From Nocardia carnea (lineage in GTDB: Bacteria; Actinomycetota; Actinomycetes; Mycobacteriales; Mycobacteriaceae), in contig NZ_JARWOV010000342.1 in NCBI RefSeq assembly GCF_029868855.1, positions 1 through 39,070 of the forward strand: 39,070 bases of DNA, read 5' to 3'. Shown piece after piece: positions 27,335 to 36,530 of this stretch (the stretch's first letter is position 1; every line of letters begins with the position of its first letter). Position numbers and translations under genes: made by a program. The notes beneath the pieces were generated by a model. The model saw nothing but the letters and a program-made list of their open reading frames with translations, was not told the DNA's origin and searched no databases.

Positions 27335-30300
27335 ATGAGCGAGTTCTCCGCCGCCACCCAGCAGTGGTTCGAGGGTGCGTTCCCCGCGCCCACGGACGCT
27401 CAGCTGGGTGCGTGGCGGGCGATCGCCGCCGGTGACCACACCTTGGTCATCGCGCCCACCGGGTCCGGTAAAACCCTCTCGGCGTTCCTGTGGGCCATCG
27501 ACGAACTCGCCCGGGCAGACCCGCCGGTGACCGGTACCTCCGTGCTCTATATATCCCCGTTGAAGGCGCTGGCGGTGGATGTGGAGCGTAATCTGCGGGC
27601 GCCGCTGGTAGGTGTACGCCAGACGGCACGGCGGCTCGGTCTACCGGCGCCGGAGATCAGCGTGGGTGTCCGGTCCGGGGACACCCCGGCGCAGGAGCGG
27701 CGGCGGTTACAGCGCACACCACCGAACGTCCTGATCACCACCCCGGAATCACTGTTCCTCATGCTCACCTCGGCGGCCCGGGAGACGCTGCGCGGGGTCC
27801 GGACGGTGATCGTCGACGAGGTGCATGCGATCGCCGGGTCCAAACGCGGTTCGCATCTGGCGCTTTCGCTGGCCCGACTGGATTCGCTCACCGAACGGCC
27901 CGCCCAGCGGATCGGGTTGTCCGCGACGGTGCGTCCGCCGGCCGAAGTGGGCCGGTTCCTGGTGGGCCGAGCCCCCATCACCATCGTGTCGCCGCCCGCG
28001 CCGAAGACCTTCGATCTGTCGGTGCGGGTGCCGGTCGCGGATATGACCGAACCGGGCGATTCCGAACAGCCCGGTTCACTGTGGCCGCATGTGGACGAAT
28101 CGATCGTCGAGCTCGTTCTGGCCCACCGGTCGTCGATCGTATTCGCCAACTCCCGGCGCCTGGCCGAACGGCTCACCGCCCGGTTGAACGAAACCTATGC
28201 GGAGAAGCTCGGGGAGGGGCCCGATACCGCCCATGCCCCGCCCGCTCAGCTCGGTCCCTCCACCGAGGTCACCCACGGCGCCGAACCGCTGCTCGCCCGG
28301 GCACACCACGGGTCGGTGAGCAAGGAGCAGCGGGCGCTGATCGAGGACGATCTGAAGAGTGGGCGATTGCGCTGTGTGGTGGCCACCAGCAGCCTCGAAC
28401 TCGGTATCGATATGGGTGCCGTGGACCTGGTGGTGCAGGTCGAGGCTCCGCCCTCGGTGGCCAGCGGGTTACAGCGGATCGGTCGCGCCGGGCATCAGGT
28501 GGGTGAGATATCGCGTGGAGTGCTGTTCCCGAAACACCGCACCGATGTGGTGCACTGCGCGGTCGCGGCGCAGCGGATGCTGGCCGGGCAGATCGAGGAA
28601 CTGAAGATCCCCGCGCATCCGCTGGACATCCTCGCGCAACAGACGGTGGCGGCCTGCGCCCTGGAACCCTTGGACGTCGACACCTGGTTCGATACCGTGC
28701 GCGGCACCGGAAGCTATGCGGCGCTGCCGCGGTCGTCGTACGAAGCCGTGCTGGATCTGCTGGCCGGGCGCTACCCCTCCGACGAGTTCGCCGAATTACG
28801 CCCGCGGCTGGTCTGGGACCGCGACGCCGGCACCCTGACCGGCCGTCCCGGTGCCCAGCGGCTGGCGGTGACCTCCGGCGGCGCAATCCCCGACCGCGGC
28901 ATGTTCGCGGTGTACATGGTGGGCGAGAAGGCGTCCCGGGTGGGTGAACTCGACGAGGAGATGGTCTACGAATCACGCGTCGGCGACGTGTTCGCGCTCG
29001 GCGCCACCAGCTGGCGGATCGAGGACATCACCTACGACCGCGTACTCGTGACCCCTGCTTTCGGTCATCCGGGCCGGTTACCGTTCTGGCACGGCGATTC
29101 ACTGGGACGCCCCGCCGAACTGGGTGCCGCCCTGGGCGAGTTCGTCCGTCACGCCGGTTCGGATACCGCGTCCGAGGATTTCACCGCCCGGACGACCGCG
29201 GCGGGGCTCGACGAGAACGCCGTCGCCAATCTGCGTGCGCTACTGGACGATCAGCGCACCGCCACCGGCCGGCTCCCCACCGACCGCACCCTGGTGGTGG
29301 AGCGATTCCGGGACGAACTCGGCGACTGGCGGCTGATCCTGCACTCCCCGTACGGTATGCCGGTGCACGCGGCGTGGGCGCTGGCTGTCGGCGCCCGGCT
29401 GCGCGAACGGTTCGGGGTGGACGCGTCGCCCAATGCCTCCGACGACGGTATCGTCGTGCGACTACCCGATACCACCGACGAACCCCCGGGCGCGGAGCTG
29501 TTCGTCTTCGAACCGGACGAGATCGACGAGATCGTGACCGAGCAGGTGGGTGGTTCGGCGCTGTTCGCTTCCCGGTTCCGCGAATGCTCCGCCCGCGCGC
29601 TGCTGCTGCCCCGCCGGGATCCCGGCAAACGGGCGCCACTGTGGCAGCAGCGGCAGCGATCGGCCCAATTACTCGATGTGGCACGGAAATTCCCGGACTT
29701 CCCGATCCTGCTGGAGACAGTGCGCGAATGCCTGCGTGATGTCTACGATCTGCCCGCGCTCCGGGATCTGCTGGGCCGGGTGGCGCGCCGGCAGATCCGG
29801 CTGGTCGAAGTGGAGACCGCCACCCCCTCGCCCTTCGCCAACGCACTGCTGTTCGACTACATCGGCCAGTTCATGTACGACGGCGACAGCCCCCTCGCCG
29901 AACGCCGCGCGGCCGCACTGTCCCTGGATTCGAGCCTGCTGGCCGAACTACTGGGGCGGGTCGAGCTGCGCGAGCTGCTCGACAGCGAGATCATCGCGCA
30001 GACCGAGCTGGAACTTCAGCGGCTCACCCCCGAACGCAAGGCGCGCGATGCGGAGGGCCTGGCGGATCTGCTGCGCCTGCTCGGCCCGCTCACCGCAGCC
30101 GAGGCCCGGGAGCGGTGCCGGGAGGACCCCGCGGACTGGTTCGCCGAGCTGGCGGGTGCCCGGCGGGTACTGGAGGTGACCTATGCCGGCCGGGTCTGGT
30201 GGGCCGCGATCGAGGACGCCGCCCGGCTGCGCGACGCGCTGGGTGTTCCGCTGCCGATCGGCACCCCGGCGGCCTTCATCGAGCCGGTTCCCGATCCGCT

Positions 30301-32032
30301 GGGCGATCTGGTGGCCCGCTTCGCGCGCACCCATGGCCCCTTCGGGACGGAAGCGGTCGCGCGACGCTTCGGGCTGGGAACCGCTGTGATCGCCTCGGCA
30401 CTACATCAGCTGGTGGCCGAGAAACGGGTGGTGGAAGGCGAGTTCACGCCCGAGACAGCGGGCTCGGAATGGTGTGACACCCAGGTGCTGCGCCGGCTGC
30501 GCCGCCGTAGCCTGGCCGCCGCCCGGCACGAGATCGAACCGGTGTCCACCGCTGCCCTGGCACGTTTCCTCCCCGACTGGCAGCATGTCGGCAGCGGCGA
30601 GCTGCGCGGTATCGACGGGGTGGCAGCCGTGGTCGAGCAGCTCGCCGGGGTCCCGGTGCCGGCCTCGGCGTGGGAATCGCTGGTGCTGCCCGCCCGCGTC
30701 CGTGACTACGCCCCGGGAATGCTCGACGAACTCATGGCCACCGGTGAAGTCCGATGGTCCGGGCACGGAGTGATCAATGCCAAGGACGGGTGGATCGCCC
30801 TGCACCCGGCCGAACAGGCTCCGCTGACCTTGCCGCCCCCGGACGAACCGGAACTCGACGACCTCCATCTCACCCTGCTCACCGCGCTGGGCGCCGAGGT
30901 CGCCGCCTGGTCGGCGCCGGTCGGCGGCTCGTCCGCGGAACGCGGTCCGGTGGCCGGCCGGGAACCGTGGTCGCCGGAGGGTTCTGCCGTGGGGCACGAT
31001 GCGGCGGGCGGGCACCTCGAGCCGCGGTCGCCGGCGGCACGTTCTGTCGCGGGACGGGATACAGCCGACGGACGGGGCGAACGGGCCCGGGGTGGTTCGG
31101 CCCTCACGGCTCTGCGCGGTGGTGGGGGCGCCTACTTCTTCCGTCAGCTCGCCGATGTGACCGGGGTTCTCGACGACGCCCGGGTCGCGGCGGCGCTCTG
31201 GGATCTGGTCTGGGCCGGGCTCATCTCGGGCGATACCTTCGCCCCCGTTCGCGCCCGCCTGTCCGGGGCGACCCGGACACCGGCCGCGCACCGCACTCCC
31301 CGGCGCGCTCCACGCGGACGCGCCTATCTGCCCCGGCCGGCCATGCCGACCCGTTCGGGACCACCCACCGTGGCCGGGCGCTGGTCGCTGCTGCCCGAAC
31401 GCGCACTCGACAACACGGTCCGCGCGCACGCCACTGCCGATCTGCTGCTGGAGCGCTACGGAGTAGTGACCAAGGGCGCGGTGCAGAACGAGGGGATGCC
31501 CGGCGGATTCGCGCTCGCCTACCGCGTACTCAGCGAATTCGAGGACCGCGGCCGCTGCCGGCGCGGCTACTTCGTGGACTCCCTCGGCGGCGCCCAGTTC
31601 TCCACCACCGATGTAGTGGACCGATTGCGTTCCTTCGAGGGTGACCGGCGCTCGGCCGGCCCGGCGCTGGTCCTCGCGGCCTGCGATCCGGCCAACCCCT
31701 ACGGCGCCGCCCTCGCCTGGCCCAAGACCGCCGGCGGGGCCGGACACCGCCCGGGCCGCAAAGCGGGGGCACTGGTCGTATCGGTGGACGGCGAACTCGT
31801 GCTGTATCTGGAGCGCGGTGGCCGAACCCTGCTCACCTGCACCGAGGACCCGGCCGCTCGCCACGCCGCGGCCACCGCGCTGGCCGATTTCGTCCGTTCG
31901 GGGCGAGTGGATTCCTTGGTCATCGATCGGGTCGACGGCGAATCCGTGCACGGCAATACCTTCGCCGGCTTCCTCACCGAAGCCGGGTTCAGCGACACCC
32001 CGCGCGGCCTGCGCCTGCGCGGACGACGGTGA
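27335..32032 (+). CDS. lhr: Large helicase Lhr (SF2 DNA helicase)
   Basis: This 1565-residue ATP-dependent 3'-5' helicase belongs to the Lhr-core plus C-terminal extension type, induced by DNA damage in mycobacteria. Motifs are I APTGSGKT (40-47), Ia SPLKALAVD, Ib TTPESL, II DEVH (161-164), III SAT, IV VFANSRRLAERL, V VATSSLELGIDMG and VI QRIGRAGHQ. The winged helix and the unique domain (GDVFALGATSWRIEDI) follow, then the long C-terminal part. A non-conserved low-complexity insert with an internal duplication lies at about residues 1195-1260. ATG 27335 is leaderless. The nei2 gene starts 4 nt after the stop, matching Rv3296-Rv3297. Confidence 0.95.
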   Translation: MSEFSAATQQWFEGAFPAPTDAQLGAWRAIAAGDHTLVIAPTGSGKTLSAFLWAIDELARADPPVTGTSVLYISPLKALAVDVERNLRAPLVGVRQTARRLGLPAPEISVGVRSGDTPAQERRRLQRTPPNVLITTPESLFLMLTSAARETLRGVRTVIVDEVHAIAGSKRGSHLALSLARLDSLTERPAQRIGLSATVRPPAEVGRFLVGRAPITIVSPPAPKTFDLSVRVPVADMTEPGDSEQPGSLWPHVDESIVELVLAHRSSIVFANSRRLAERLTARLNETYAEKLGEGPDTAHAPPAQLGPSTEVTHGAEPLLARAHHGSVSKEQRALIEDDLKSGRLRCVVATSSLELGIDMGAVDLVVQVEAPPSVASGLQRIGRAGHQVGEISRGVLFPKHRTDVVHCAVAAQRMLAGQIEELKIPAHPLDILAQQTVAACALEPLDVDTWFDTVRGTGSYAALPRSSYEAVLDLLAGRYPSDEFAELRPRLVWDRDAGTLTGRPGAQRLAVTSGGAIPDRGMFAVYMVGEKASRVGELDEEMVYESRVGDVFALGATSWRIEDITYDRVLVTPAFGHPGRLPFWHGDSLGRPAELGAALGEFVRHAGSDTASEDFTARTTAAGLDENAVANLRALLDDQRTATGRLPTDRTLVVERFRDELGDWRLILHSPYGMPVHAAWALAVGARLRERFGVDASPNASDDGIVVRLPDTTDEPPGAELFVFEPDEIDEIVTEQVGGSALFASRFRECSARALLLPRRDPGKRAPLWQQRQRSAQLLDVARKFPDFPILLETVRECLRDVYDLPALRDLLGRVARRQIRLVEVETATPSPFANALLFDYIGQFMYDGDSPLAERRAAALSLDSSLLAELLGRVELRELLDSEIIAQTELELQRLTPERKARDAEGLADLLRLLGPLTAAEARERCREDPADWFAELAGARRVLEVTYAGRVWWAAIEDAARLRDALGVPLPIGTPAAFIEPVPDPLGDLVARFARTHGPFGTEAVARRFGLGTAVIASALHQLVAEKRVVEGEFTPETAGSEWCDTQVLRRLRRRSLAAARHEIEPVSTAALARFLPDWQHVGSGELRGIDGVAAVVEQLAGVPVPASAWESLVLPARVRDYAPGMLDELMATGEVRWSGHGVINAKDGWIALHPAEQAPLTLPPPDEPELDDLHLTLLTALGAEVAAWSAPVGGSSAERGPVAGREPWSPEGSAVGHDAAGGHLEPRSPAARSVAGRDTADGRGERARGGSALTALRGGGGAYFFRQLADVTGVLDDARVAAALWDLVWAGLISGDTFAPVRARLSGATRTPAAHRTPRRAPRGRAYLPRPAMPTRSGPPTVAGRWSLLPERALDNTVRAHATADLLLERYGVVTKGAVQNEGMPGGFALAYRVLSEFEDRGRCRRGYFVDSLGGAQFSTTDVVDRLRSFEGDRRSAGPALVLAACDPANPYGAALAWPKTAGGAGHRPGRKAGALVVSVDGELVLYLERGGRTLLTCTEDPAARHAAATALADFVRSGRVDSLVIDRVDGESVHGNTFAGFLTEAGFSDTPRGLRLRGRR

Positions 32033-32036
32033 CGCC

Positions 32037-32816
32037 GTGCCGGAAGGTGATGTGGTGTTCCTCGCCGCCGGACGGCTGCGTGCGGCGCTGGCGGGCGAAA
32101 CGCTGATTCGCAGCGATTTCCGGGTGCCACGCTACGCCACCGTCGATCTGCGCGGTCAGGTCGTGGACAGCGTCGCCAGCTACGGGAAACACCTGTTCGT
32201 CCGCACCGACACGGTGAGCATCCACACCCACCTGAAAATGGAGGGCAGCTGGCGGGTGTTCCACTGCGGCCAGCGCTGGACCAAGCCCCGCGTCACTGCC
32301 CGGCTGGTGCTCGGGACCGGCGAGGTGGAGGCGGTGGGATTCGATCTGGGTCTGGTGGAGGTCCTGCGACGCGCCGACGAGCACACAGCGATCGATCATC
32401 TCGGACCCGACCTGCTCGGACCCGGCTGGGACCCGGCCGTTGCCGTCGACCGGCTGGCCCGGCAGCCGGAACTTCCGGTCGGGCTGGCTCTGCTGGATCA
32501 GCGCAACCTCGCCGGAATCGGCAATATCTATCGCAGCGAGGTCTGCTACCTGCGCAAGGTGCATCCGGCCCGGCCGGTGGCCGAAGTCGGCGATCTGCTC
32601 GCCCTCGTCAACGAAGCGCACCGGGTTCTGTATCGGGCCGCCCATCAGCCGCCGTGGCGGCCGCTGGTCTACGGCCGGGCACGCCGCCCCTGCCAGCGCT
32701 GCGGTACCGCGATCCGGGTCGAACTCCTGGGTGAGACTGCGCCACGTGGCGATCAGGTGAGCCGCCGGGAACGCGGGATCTACTACTGCCCGAAATGCCA
32801 GGTCATGCCGGAATGA
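32037..32816 (+). CDS. nei2: Endonuclease VIII-type DNA glycosylase Nei2
   Basis: This 259-residue Fpg/Nei glycosylase-lyase removes oxidised bases. After the initiator, Pro2-Glu3 in PEGDVVFLA supply the Schiff base and acid. Lys is present in HTHLKMEGSW, and the H2TH region is LLDQRNLAGIGNIYRSEVCYLRKVHP. The C4 zinc finger is CQRC...CPKC, spaced normally. All catalytic residues are present. GTG 32037 is fixed by the need for P-E immediately after the start and lies 4 nt after lhr, so the pair is co-transcribed. Helicase unwinding plus glycosylase suggests a shared repair role. Confidence 0.95.
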   Translation: MPEGDVVFLAAGRLRAALAGETLIRSDFRVPRYATVDLRGQVVDSVASYGKHLFVRTDTVSIHTHLKMEGSWRVFHCGQRWTKPRVTARLVLGTGEVEAVGFDLGLVEVLRRADEHTAIDHLGPDLLGPGWDPAVAVDRLARQPELPVGLALLDQRNLAGIGNIYRSEVCYLRKVHPARPVAEVGDLLALVNEAHRVLYRAAHQPPWRPLVYGRARRPCQRCGTAIRVELLGETAPRGDQVSRRERGIYYCPKCQVMPE

Positions 32817-32928
32817 GCACGTAACCTGTCGCATATCGGCCGTTGCCTCTTCTGTGACGGTCGCCATGGGCGTGGTAATGATCGGCACCGTCGCGACGAC
32901 ACACGGGTACCGCACCGGAAGCAGGTCC

Positions 32929-33123
32929 ATGAACACCCGAACCGTCCACCTGGCCGCCTTCGCCGGCAAATTGCTGTCGGCGATATTGGCAATCGTGGCG
33001 ACCGCGGTGTTCTGTTATTTCCTGCTCCACCCGGCCTCTACACCGTCGGGCCCCGCACCCACCCCACTCGGCCCCGCCATCACCACCCCCGCACCCGCCG
33101 GCAGTCCGCCCGCCGCCCATTGA
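32929..33123 (+). CDS. Small single-pass membrane protein
   Basis: This 64-residue protein has the start MNTRTVHLAAFAGK, one hydrophobic helix LLSAILAIVATAVFCYFLL (about 15-33), then a Pro/Thr/Ser/Gly-rich tail of 30 residues, predicted outside the cell. GCAGG lies a few nt before ATG 32929; two earlier in-frame ATGs near 32854 are less supported. No family is recognised. It follows nei2 by 112 nt and converges on glpD. Small TM proteins with Pro-rich tails are common in this group and often unannotated. Confidence 0.5.
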   Translation: MNTRTVHLAAFAGKLLSAILAIVATAVFCYFLLHPASTPSGPAPTPLGPAITTPAPAGSPPAAH

Positions 33124-33161
33124 CCGCCGACGCATCGACGTTGCGGCGGGTTCGATCGCTA

Positions 33162-34895
33162 TCAGCGTTCGATCGGTACCGGTTCCAGGATCTCCGGGCG
33201 CGGCTCCGGCGCGGCGATCCGCAGCGCATCGGCGGAGGCGTCGTCGGGCTGGGTCTGCGAGCGGATCTCGGCGTCTACCCGCGCGAGGTAGGTCCGGACT
33301 TCGCGGCTGGTTTCGGCCTCGTCCCAGCCGAGCACACCGGCCATCAGACCAGCCACCTCTTCGGCGCAGTCGGCGCCTCGGTGCGGATATTCGATGGAGA
33401 TGCGGGTGCGGCGGGCAAGTACATCGTCGAGATGCAGTGCGCCCTCCGCGGCGGCCGCGTACACGGCTTCCACCTTCAAGTAGGACGGCGCGGCCTCGAT
33501 CGGCTGCCGGAGCTCCGGACGATCCGCCGCGAAAGCCATGACCTCGTCGATCATCGAGCCGTAGCGGTCCAGCAGATGTTTCACCCGGTACGGGTGCAGA
33601 CCGTACTCGTCGGCCAGTTGGACCGTCTGGTTGACCAGCGCGAAATACCCGTCGGCGCCGAGCAGCGGAACCTTGTCGGTGATCGAGGGCGATACCCGGG
33701 CGGGTATGTCCTGCGCGGCCTCGTCCACCGCGTCATAGGCCATCACCCGGTAGGTGGTGTATTTGCCGCCGGCAATCGCGACCAGCCCCGGCGCGATCCG
33801 GGCGACCGCATGCTCACGCGACAGTTTCGATGTATCGTCGCTCTCCCCCGCCAGCAGCGGACGCAGACCGGCGTACACGCCGTCGATATCGTCATGGGTC
33901 AGCGGCGTGACCAGTACCTGGTTCACCCGCTCGAGCAGGTAGTCGATATCGGCCTTGGTGGCGGCCGGATGGGCCAGGTCGAGATTCCAGTCGGTATCGG
34001 TGGTGCCGACGATCCAGTGCGCACCCCACGGGATGACGAACAGTACCGAGGTCGCGGTGCGCAGGATGATCGCGGCGTCGCTGACGATCCGGTCCCGCGG
34101 GACCACGATGTGCACGCCTTTCGACGCCCGCACATGGAACCGGCCGCGCTGCTGCGACAGCGCCTGCACCTCATCGGTCCACACCCCGGCCGCATTGATC
34201 ACCACATGGGCGCGGACCTCGGCGCTGCGACCGTCCTCGCTGTCGCGTACCCGCACCCCGACCACCCGGTCCGCCTCGCGGAGGAACCCGACAACTTGGG
34301 TGGAGGTGCGGATCACCGCCCCGTAGTGAGCTGCGGTCCGGGCCACCGTCATGGTGTGCCGGGCGTCGTCGACCACGGTGTCGTAGTAGCTGATCCCGCC
34401 GATCAGCGAATTACGGCGCAACCCCGGCGCCAGTCGCAACGCGCCGTGCCGGGACAGATGGCTCTGCCCGGGAACAGATTTCGCGCCGCCCATGGTGTCG
34501 TAGAGGAACAGCCCCGCGGCCACATACGGTCGTTCCCAGCCCCGGCGCGTCAGCGGATACAGGAAGCGCAGCGGTTTCACCAGATGCGGCGCCAGCCGCG
34601 CCATGGACAGTTCACGCTCTTTCAGCGCCTCCCGCACCAGCCCGAATTCGAGTTGTTCCAGATACCGCAGGCCGCCGTGGAACATTTTCGACGAGCGACT
34701 GGAGGTGCCCGATGCCAGATCCCGCGCCTCGACCAGCGCCACCCGCAACCCGCGAGTGGCGGCGTCCAGTGCTATACCGGCCCCGACGACGCCGCCGCCC
34801 ACCACGACCACATCGAAATGGTCTTTGCCCAGCCGGTCCCAGGCCGTGCGCCGCTGGTCCGGTCCTAGAAACTGCGATCCCGGCTGAATGGTCAT
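33162..34895 (-). CDS. glpD: Glycerol-3-phosphate dehydrogenase GlpD
   Basis: This 577-residue membrane-associated flavoenzyme oxidises glycerol-3-phosphate to dihydroxyacetone phosphate and passes electrons to quinone. The FAD fold HFDVVVVGGGVVGAGIALDAATRG (26-49) is followed by GTSSRSSKMFHGGLRYLE, the substrate-site segments RASKGVHIVVPRDRI and VIPWGAHWIVGTTDTDWN, and AGGKYTTYRVMAYDAVD. A C-terminal helical domain (about 400-540) follows. ATG 34895 has AGGAG 9 nt upstream; an earlier frame start is rejected. A TAGGCT -10-like box (34955-34960) lies in the 138-bp gap to divergent glpK, so the glycerol pathway genes are arranged head to head. Confidence 0.95.
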   Translation of the reverse strand: MTIQPGSQFLGPDQRRTAWDRLGKDHFDVVVVGGGVVGAGIALDAATRGLRVALVEARDLASGTSSRSSKMFHGGLRYLEQLEFGLVREALKERELSMARLAPHLVKPLRFLYPLTRRGWERPYVAAGLFLYDTMGGAKSVPGQSHLSRHGALRLAPGLRRNSLIGGISYYDTVVDDARHTMTVARTAAHYGAVIRTSTQVVGFLREADRVVGVRVRDSEDGRSAEVRAHVVINAAGVWTDEVQALSQQRGRFHVRASKGVHIVVPRDRIVSDAAIILRTATSVLFVIPWGAHWIVGTTDTDWNLDLAHPAATKADIDYLLERVNQVLVTPLTHDDIDGVYAGLRPLLAGESDDTSKLSREHAVARIAPGLVAIAGGKYTTYRVMAYDAVDEAAQDIPARVSPSITDKVPLLGADGYFALVNQTVQLADEYGLHPYRVKHLLDRYGSMIDEVMAFAADRPELRQPIEAAPSYLKVEAVYAAAAEGALHLDDVLARRTRISIEYPHRGADCAEEVAGLMAGVLGWDEAETSREVRTYLARVDAEIRSQTQPDDASADALRIAAPEPRPEILEPVPIER

Positions 34896-34954
34896 GGGTT
34901 TCGACTCCTGGAGCGTTCGACGAGGTCGGCTGTGGTTCCGTGAGTTCGCCCTAC

Positions 34955-34960
34955 AGCCTA
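34955..34960 (-). promoter_or_regulatory. Candidate -10 box of glpD
   Basis: TAGGCT on the minus strand would give a leader of about 50 nt carrying the AGGAG site. The -35 is weak. Confidence 0.35.
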
Positions 34961-35021
34961 TGCGCTGATCCGCCCCGATCGAGCGCAGCGAGACACCCGT
35001 CACCGACATGCCCGGTTACGC

Positions 35022-35027
35022 TAGCCT
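35022..35027 (+). promoter_or_regulatory. -10 box of glpK, leaderless
   Basis: TAGCCT lies 6 nt before ATG 35034. A second TACGCT box lies 5 nt further upstream. Confidence 0.5.
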
Positions 35028-35033
35028 CCTGCC

Positions 35034-36530
35034 ATGCGCTATGTGGCCGCCATCGACCAGGGCACGACCTCGAGCAGATGCATTCTCTTCGACCGTTCGG
35101 GCCGGATCGCGGGCCTGGCACAGCGGGAACACGATCAGATCTTTCCCAAACCGGGCTGGGTGGAGCACGATCCGGAAACATTGTGGCGCAATACCGAATT
35201 CGTGCTCGGTGCGGCGCTGGACGAGGCCGGGGTGCGGGCGGCCGATATCGCGGCCGTCGGTGTCACCAATCAGCGCGAGACCACAGTGGTGTGGGAACGC
35301 GAAACGGGCCGGCCGATCCACAACGCCATCGTCTGGCAGGACACTCGCACCGACCGGCTGTGCACCGAACTGGCCGGTGAGCACGGCGCCGACCGCTACG
35401 CCGACCGCACCGGACTGCCGCTGTCGACCTATTTCTCCGGCCCGAAAGTGCGCTGGATCCTGGATACCGTTCCCGGCGCCAGGGAGCGGGCCGAGGCAGG
35501 TGAGCTGTGCTTCGGCACGGTGGACAGCTGGGTGCTGTGGAATCTGACCGGCCGGCACATCACCGACGTCACCAATGCCTCACGAACACTGCTGATGGAT
35601 CTGCGGAGACTGCAGTGGGACAGCGAGATCTGCGCGGAAATCGGCGTACCGACGGCGATGCTGCCGGAGATCTGCAGCTCTTCGGAGGTCTATGCGGAGA
35701 TCACGTCGGGACCGCTGGCCGGGATACCGGTCGCGGGCATCCTCGGCGACCAGCAGGCCGCGACCTTCGGCCAGGCGTGCCTGTCCCCGGGCGAGGCCAA
35801 GAACACCTACGGCACCGGTAACTTCATGCTGCTGAACACCGGCACTACACCGGTGTTCAGCGAGCACGGCCTGCTCACCACCGTCTGCTATCGGCTCGGC
35901 GAACAGCCGCCGGTGTACGCGCTGGAGGGGTCGATCGCTGTCACCGGCGCACTCGTCCAGTGGTTCCGTGACAACCTCGGCATCATCGGCGCCGCGGCGG
36001 AGATCGAGGATCTGGCGCGCACCGTGGACGACAACGGCGGCGCCTATATCGTGCCCGCTTTCTCGGGTCTGTTCGCCCCGCGCTGGCGGCCCGATGCCCG
36101 CGGTGTCATCGCCGGCCTCACCCGGTTCGTCACCAAGGCGCATCTGGCGCGGGCGATCCTCGAATCGACCGCGTTCCAGACCCGTGAGGTGATGGACGCG
36201 ATGCGCGCGGACGCCGAAGCCAACGAACTGAGCCTGGAATCGGTCGCGCTCAAGGTCGACGGGGGGATGGTCGCCAACGATCTGCTGATGCAGTTCCAGG
36301 CCGATATCCTCGATCTTCCGGTGGTTCGCCCGCTGGTCAACGAGACCACTGCCCTCGGCGCCGCCTACGCGGCCGGCCTGGCCGTCGGATACTGGTCGGG
36401 TACCGACGATATCCGCGCCAACTGGACCGCCGACACCACATGGACCCCGGCCATGCCGGCCGCCGAACGCGAGGCCCGGCTACGGGACTGGGACAAGGCC
36501 GTCGAACGCACCTACAACTGGGCGGACTGA
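35034..36530 (+). CDS. glpK: Glycerol kinase GlpK
   Basis: This 498-residue FGGY kinase phosphorylates glycerol to glycerol-3-phosphate, the substrate of the divergent GlpD. Motifs include AAIDQGTTSSRCILFD (phosphate 1), GWVEHDPETLW, GVTNQRETTVVWERETGRP, IVWQDTRT, GILGDQQAATFGQ (catalytic Asp), NTYGTGNFMLLNTG, EGSIAVTGALVQWFRDNLG and KVDGGMVANDLLMQFQADIL. Length and motifs are normal. There is no glycerol facilitator gene next to it, so uptake may be by diffusion or encoded elsewhere. ATG 35034 is leaderless. The last 19 nt overlap, tail to tail, with the aminotransferase gene. Confidence 0.97.
   Translation: MRYVAAIDQGTTSSRCILFDRSGRIAGLAQREHDQIFPKPGWVEHDPETLWRNTEFVLGAALDEAGVRAADIAAVGVTNQRETTVVWERETGRPIHNAIVWQDTRTDRLCTELAGEHGADRYADRTGLPLSTYFSGPKVRWILDTVPGARERAEAGELCFGTVDSWVLWNLTGRHITDVTNASRTLLMDLRRLQWDSEICAEIGVPTAMLPEICSSSEVYAEITSGPLAGIPVAGILGDQQAATFGQACLSPGEAKNTYGTGNFMLLNTGTTPVFSEHGLLTTVCYRLGEQPPVYALEGSIAVTGALVQWFRDNLGIIGAAAEIEDLARTVDDNGGAYIVPAFSGLFAPRWRPDARGVIAGLTRFVTKAHLARAILESTAFQTREVMDAMRADAEANELSLESVALKVDGGMVANDLLMQFQADILDLPVVRPLVNETTALGAAYAAGLAVGYWSGTDDIRANWTADTTWTPAMPAAEREARLRDWDKAVERTYNWAD

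Noticed and set aside
26147..27439. 430-codon minus-strand frame from lhr to the kinase gene
   Set aside because: Only a short part (the phosphatase start) is meaningful; the rest is frame-shifted or antisense composition.
30401..31951. 516-codon open frame antisense to lhr
   Set aside because: It is a shadow of the helicase reading frame, without domain or ribosome site.
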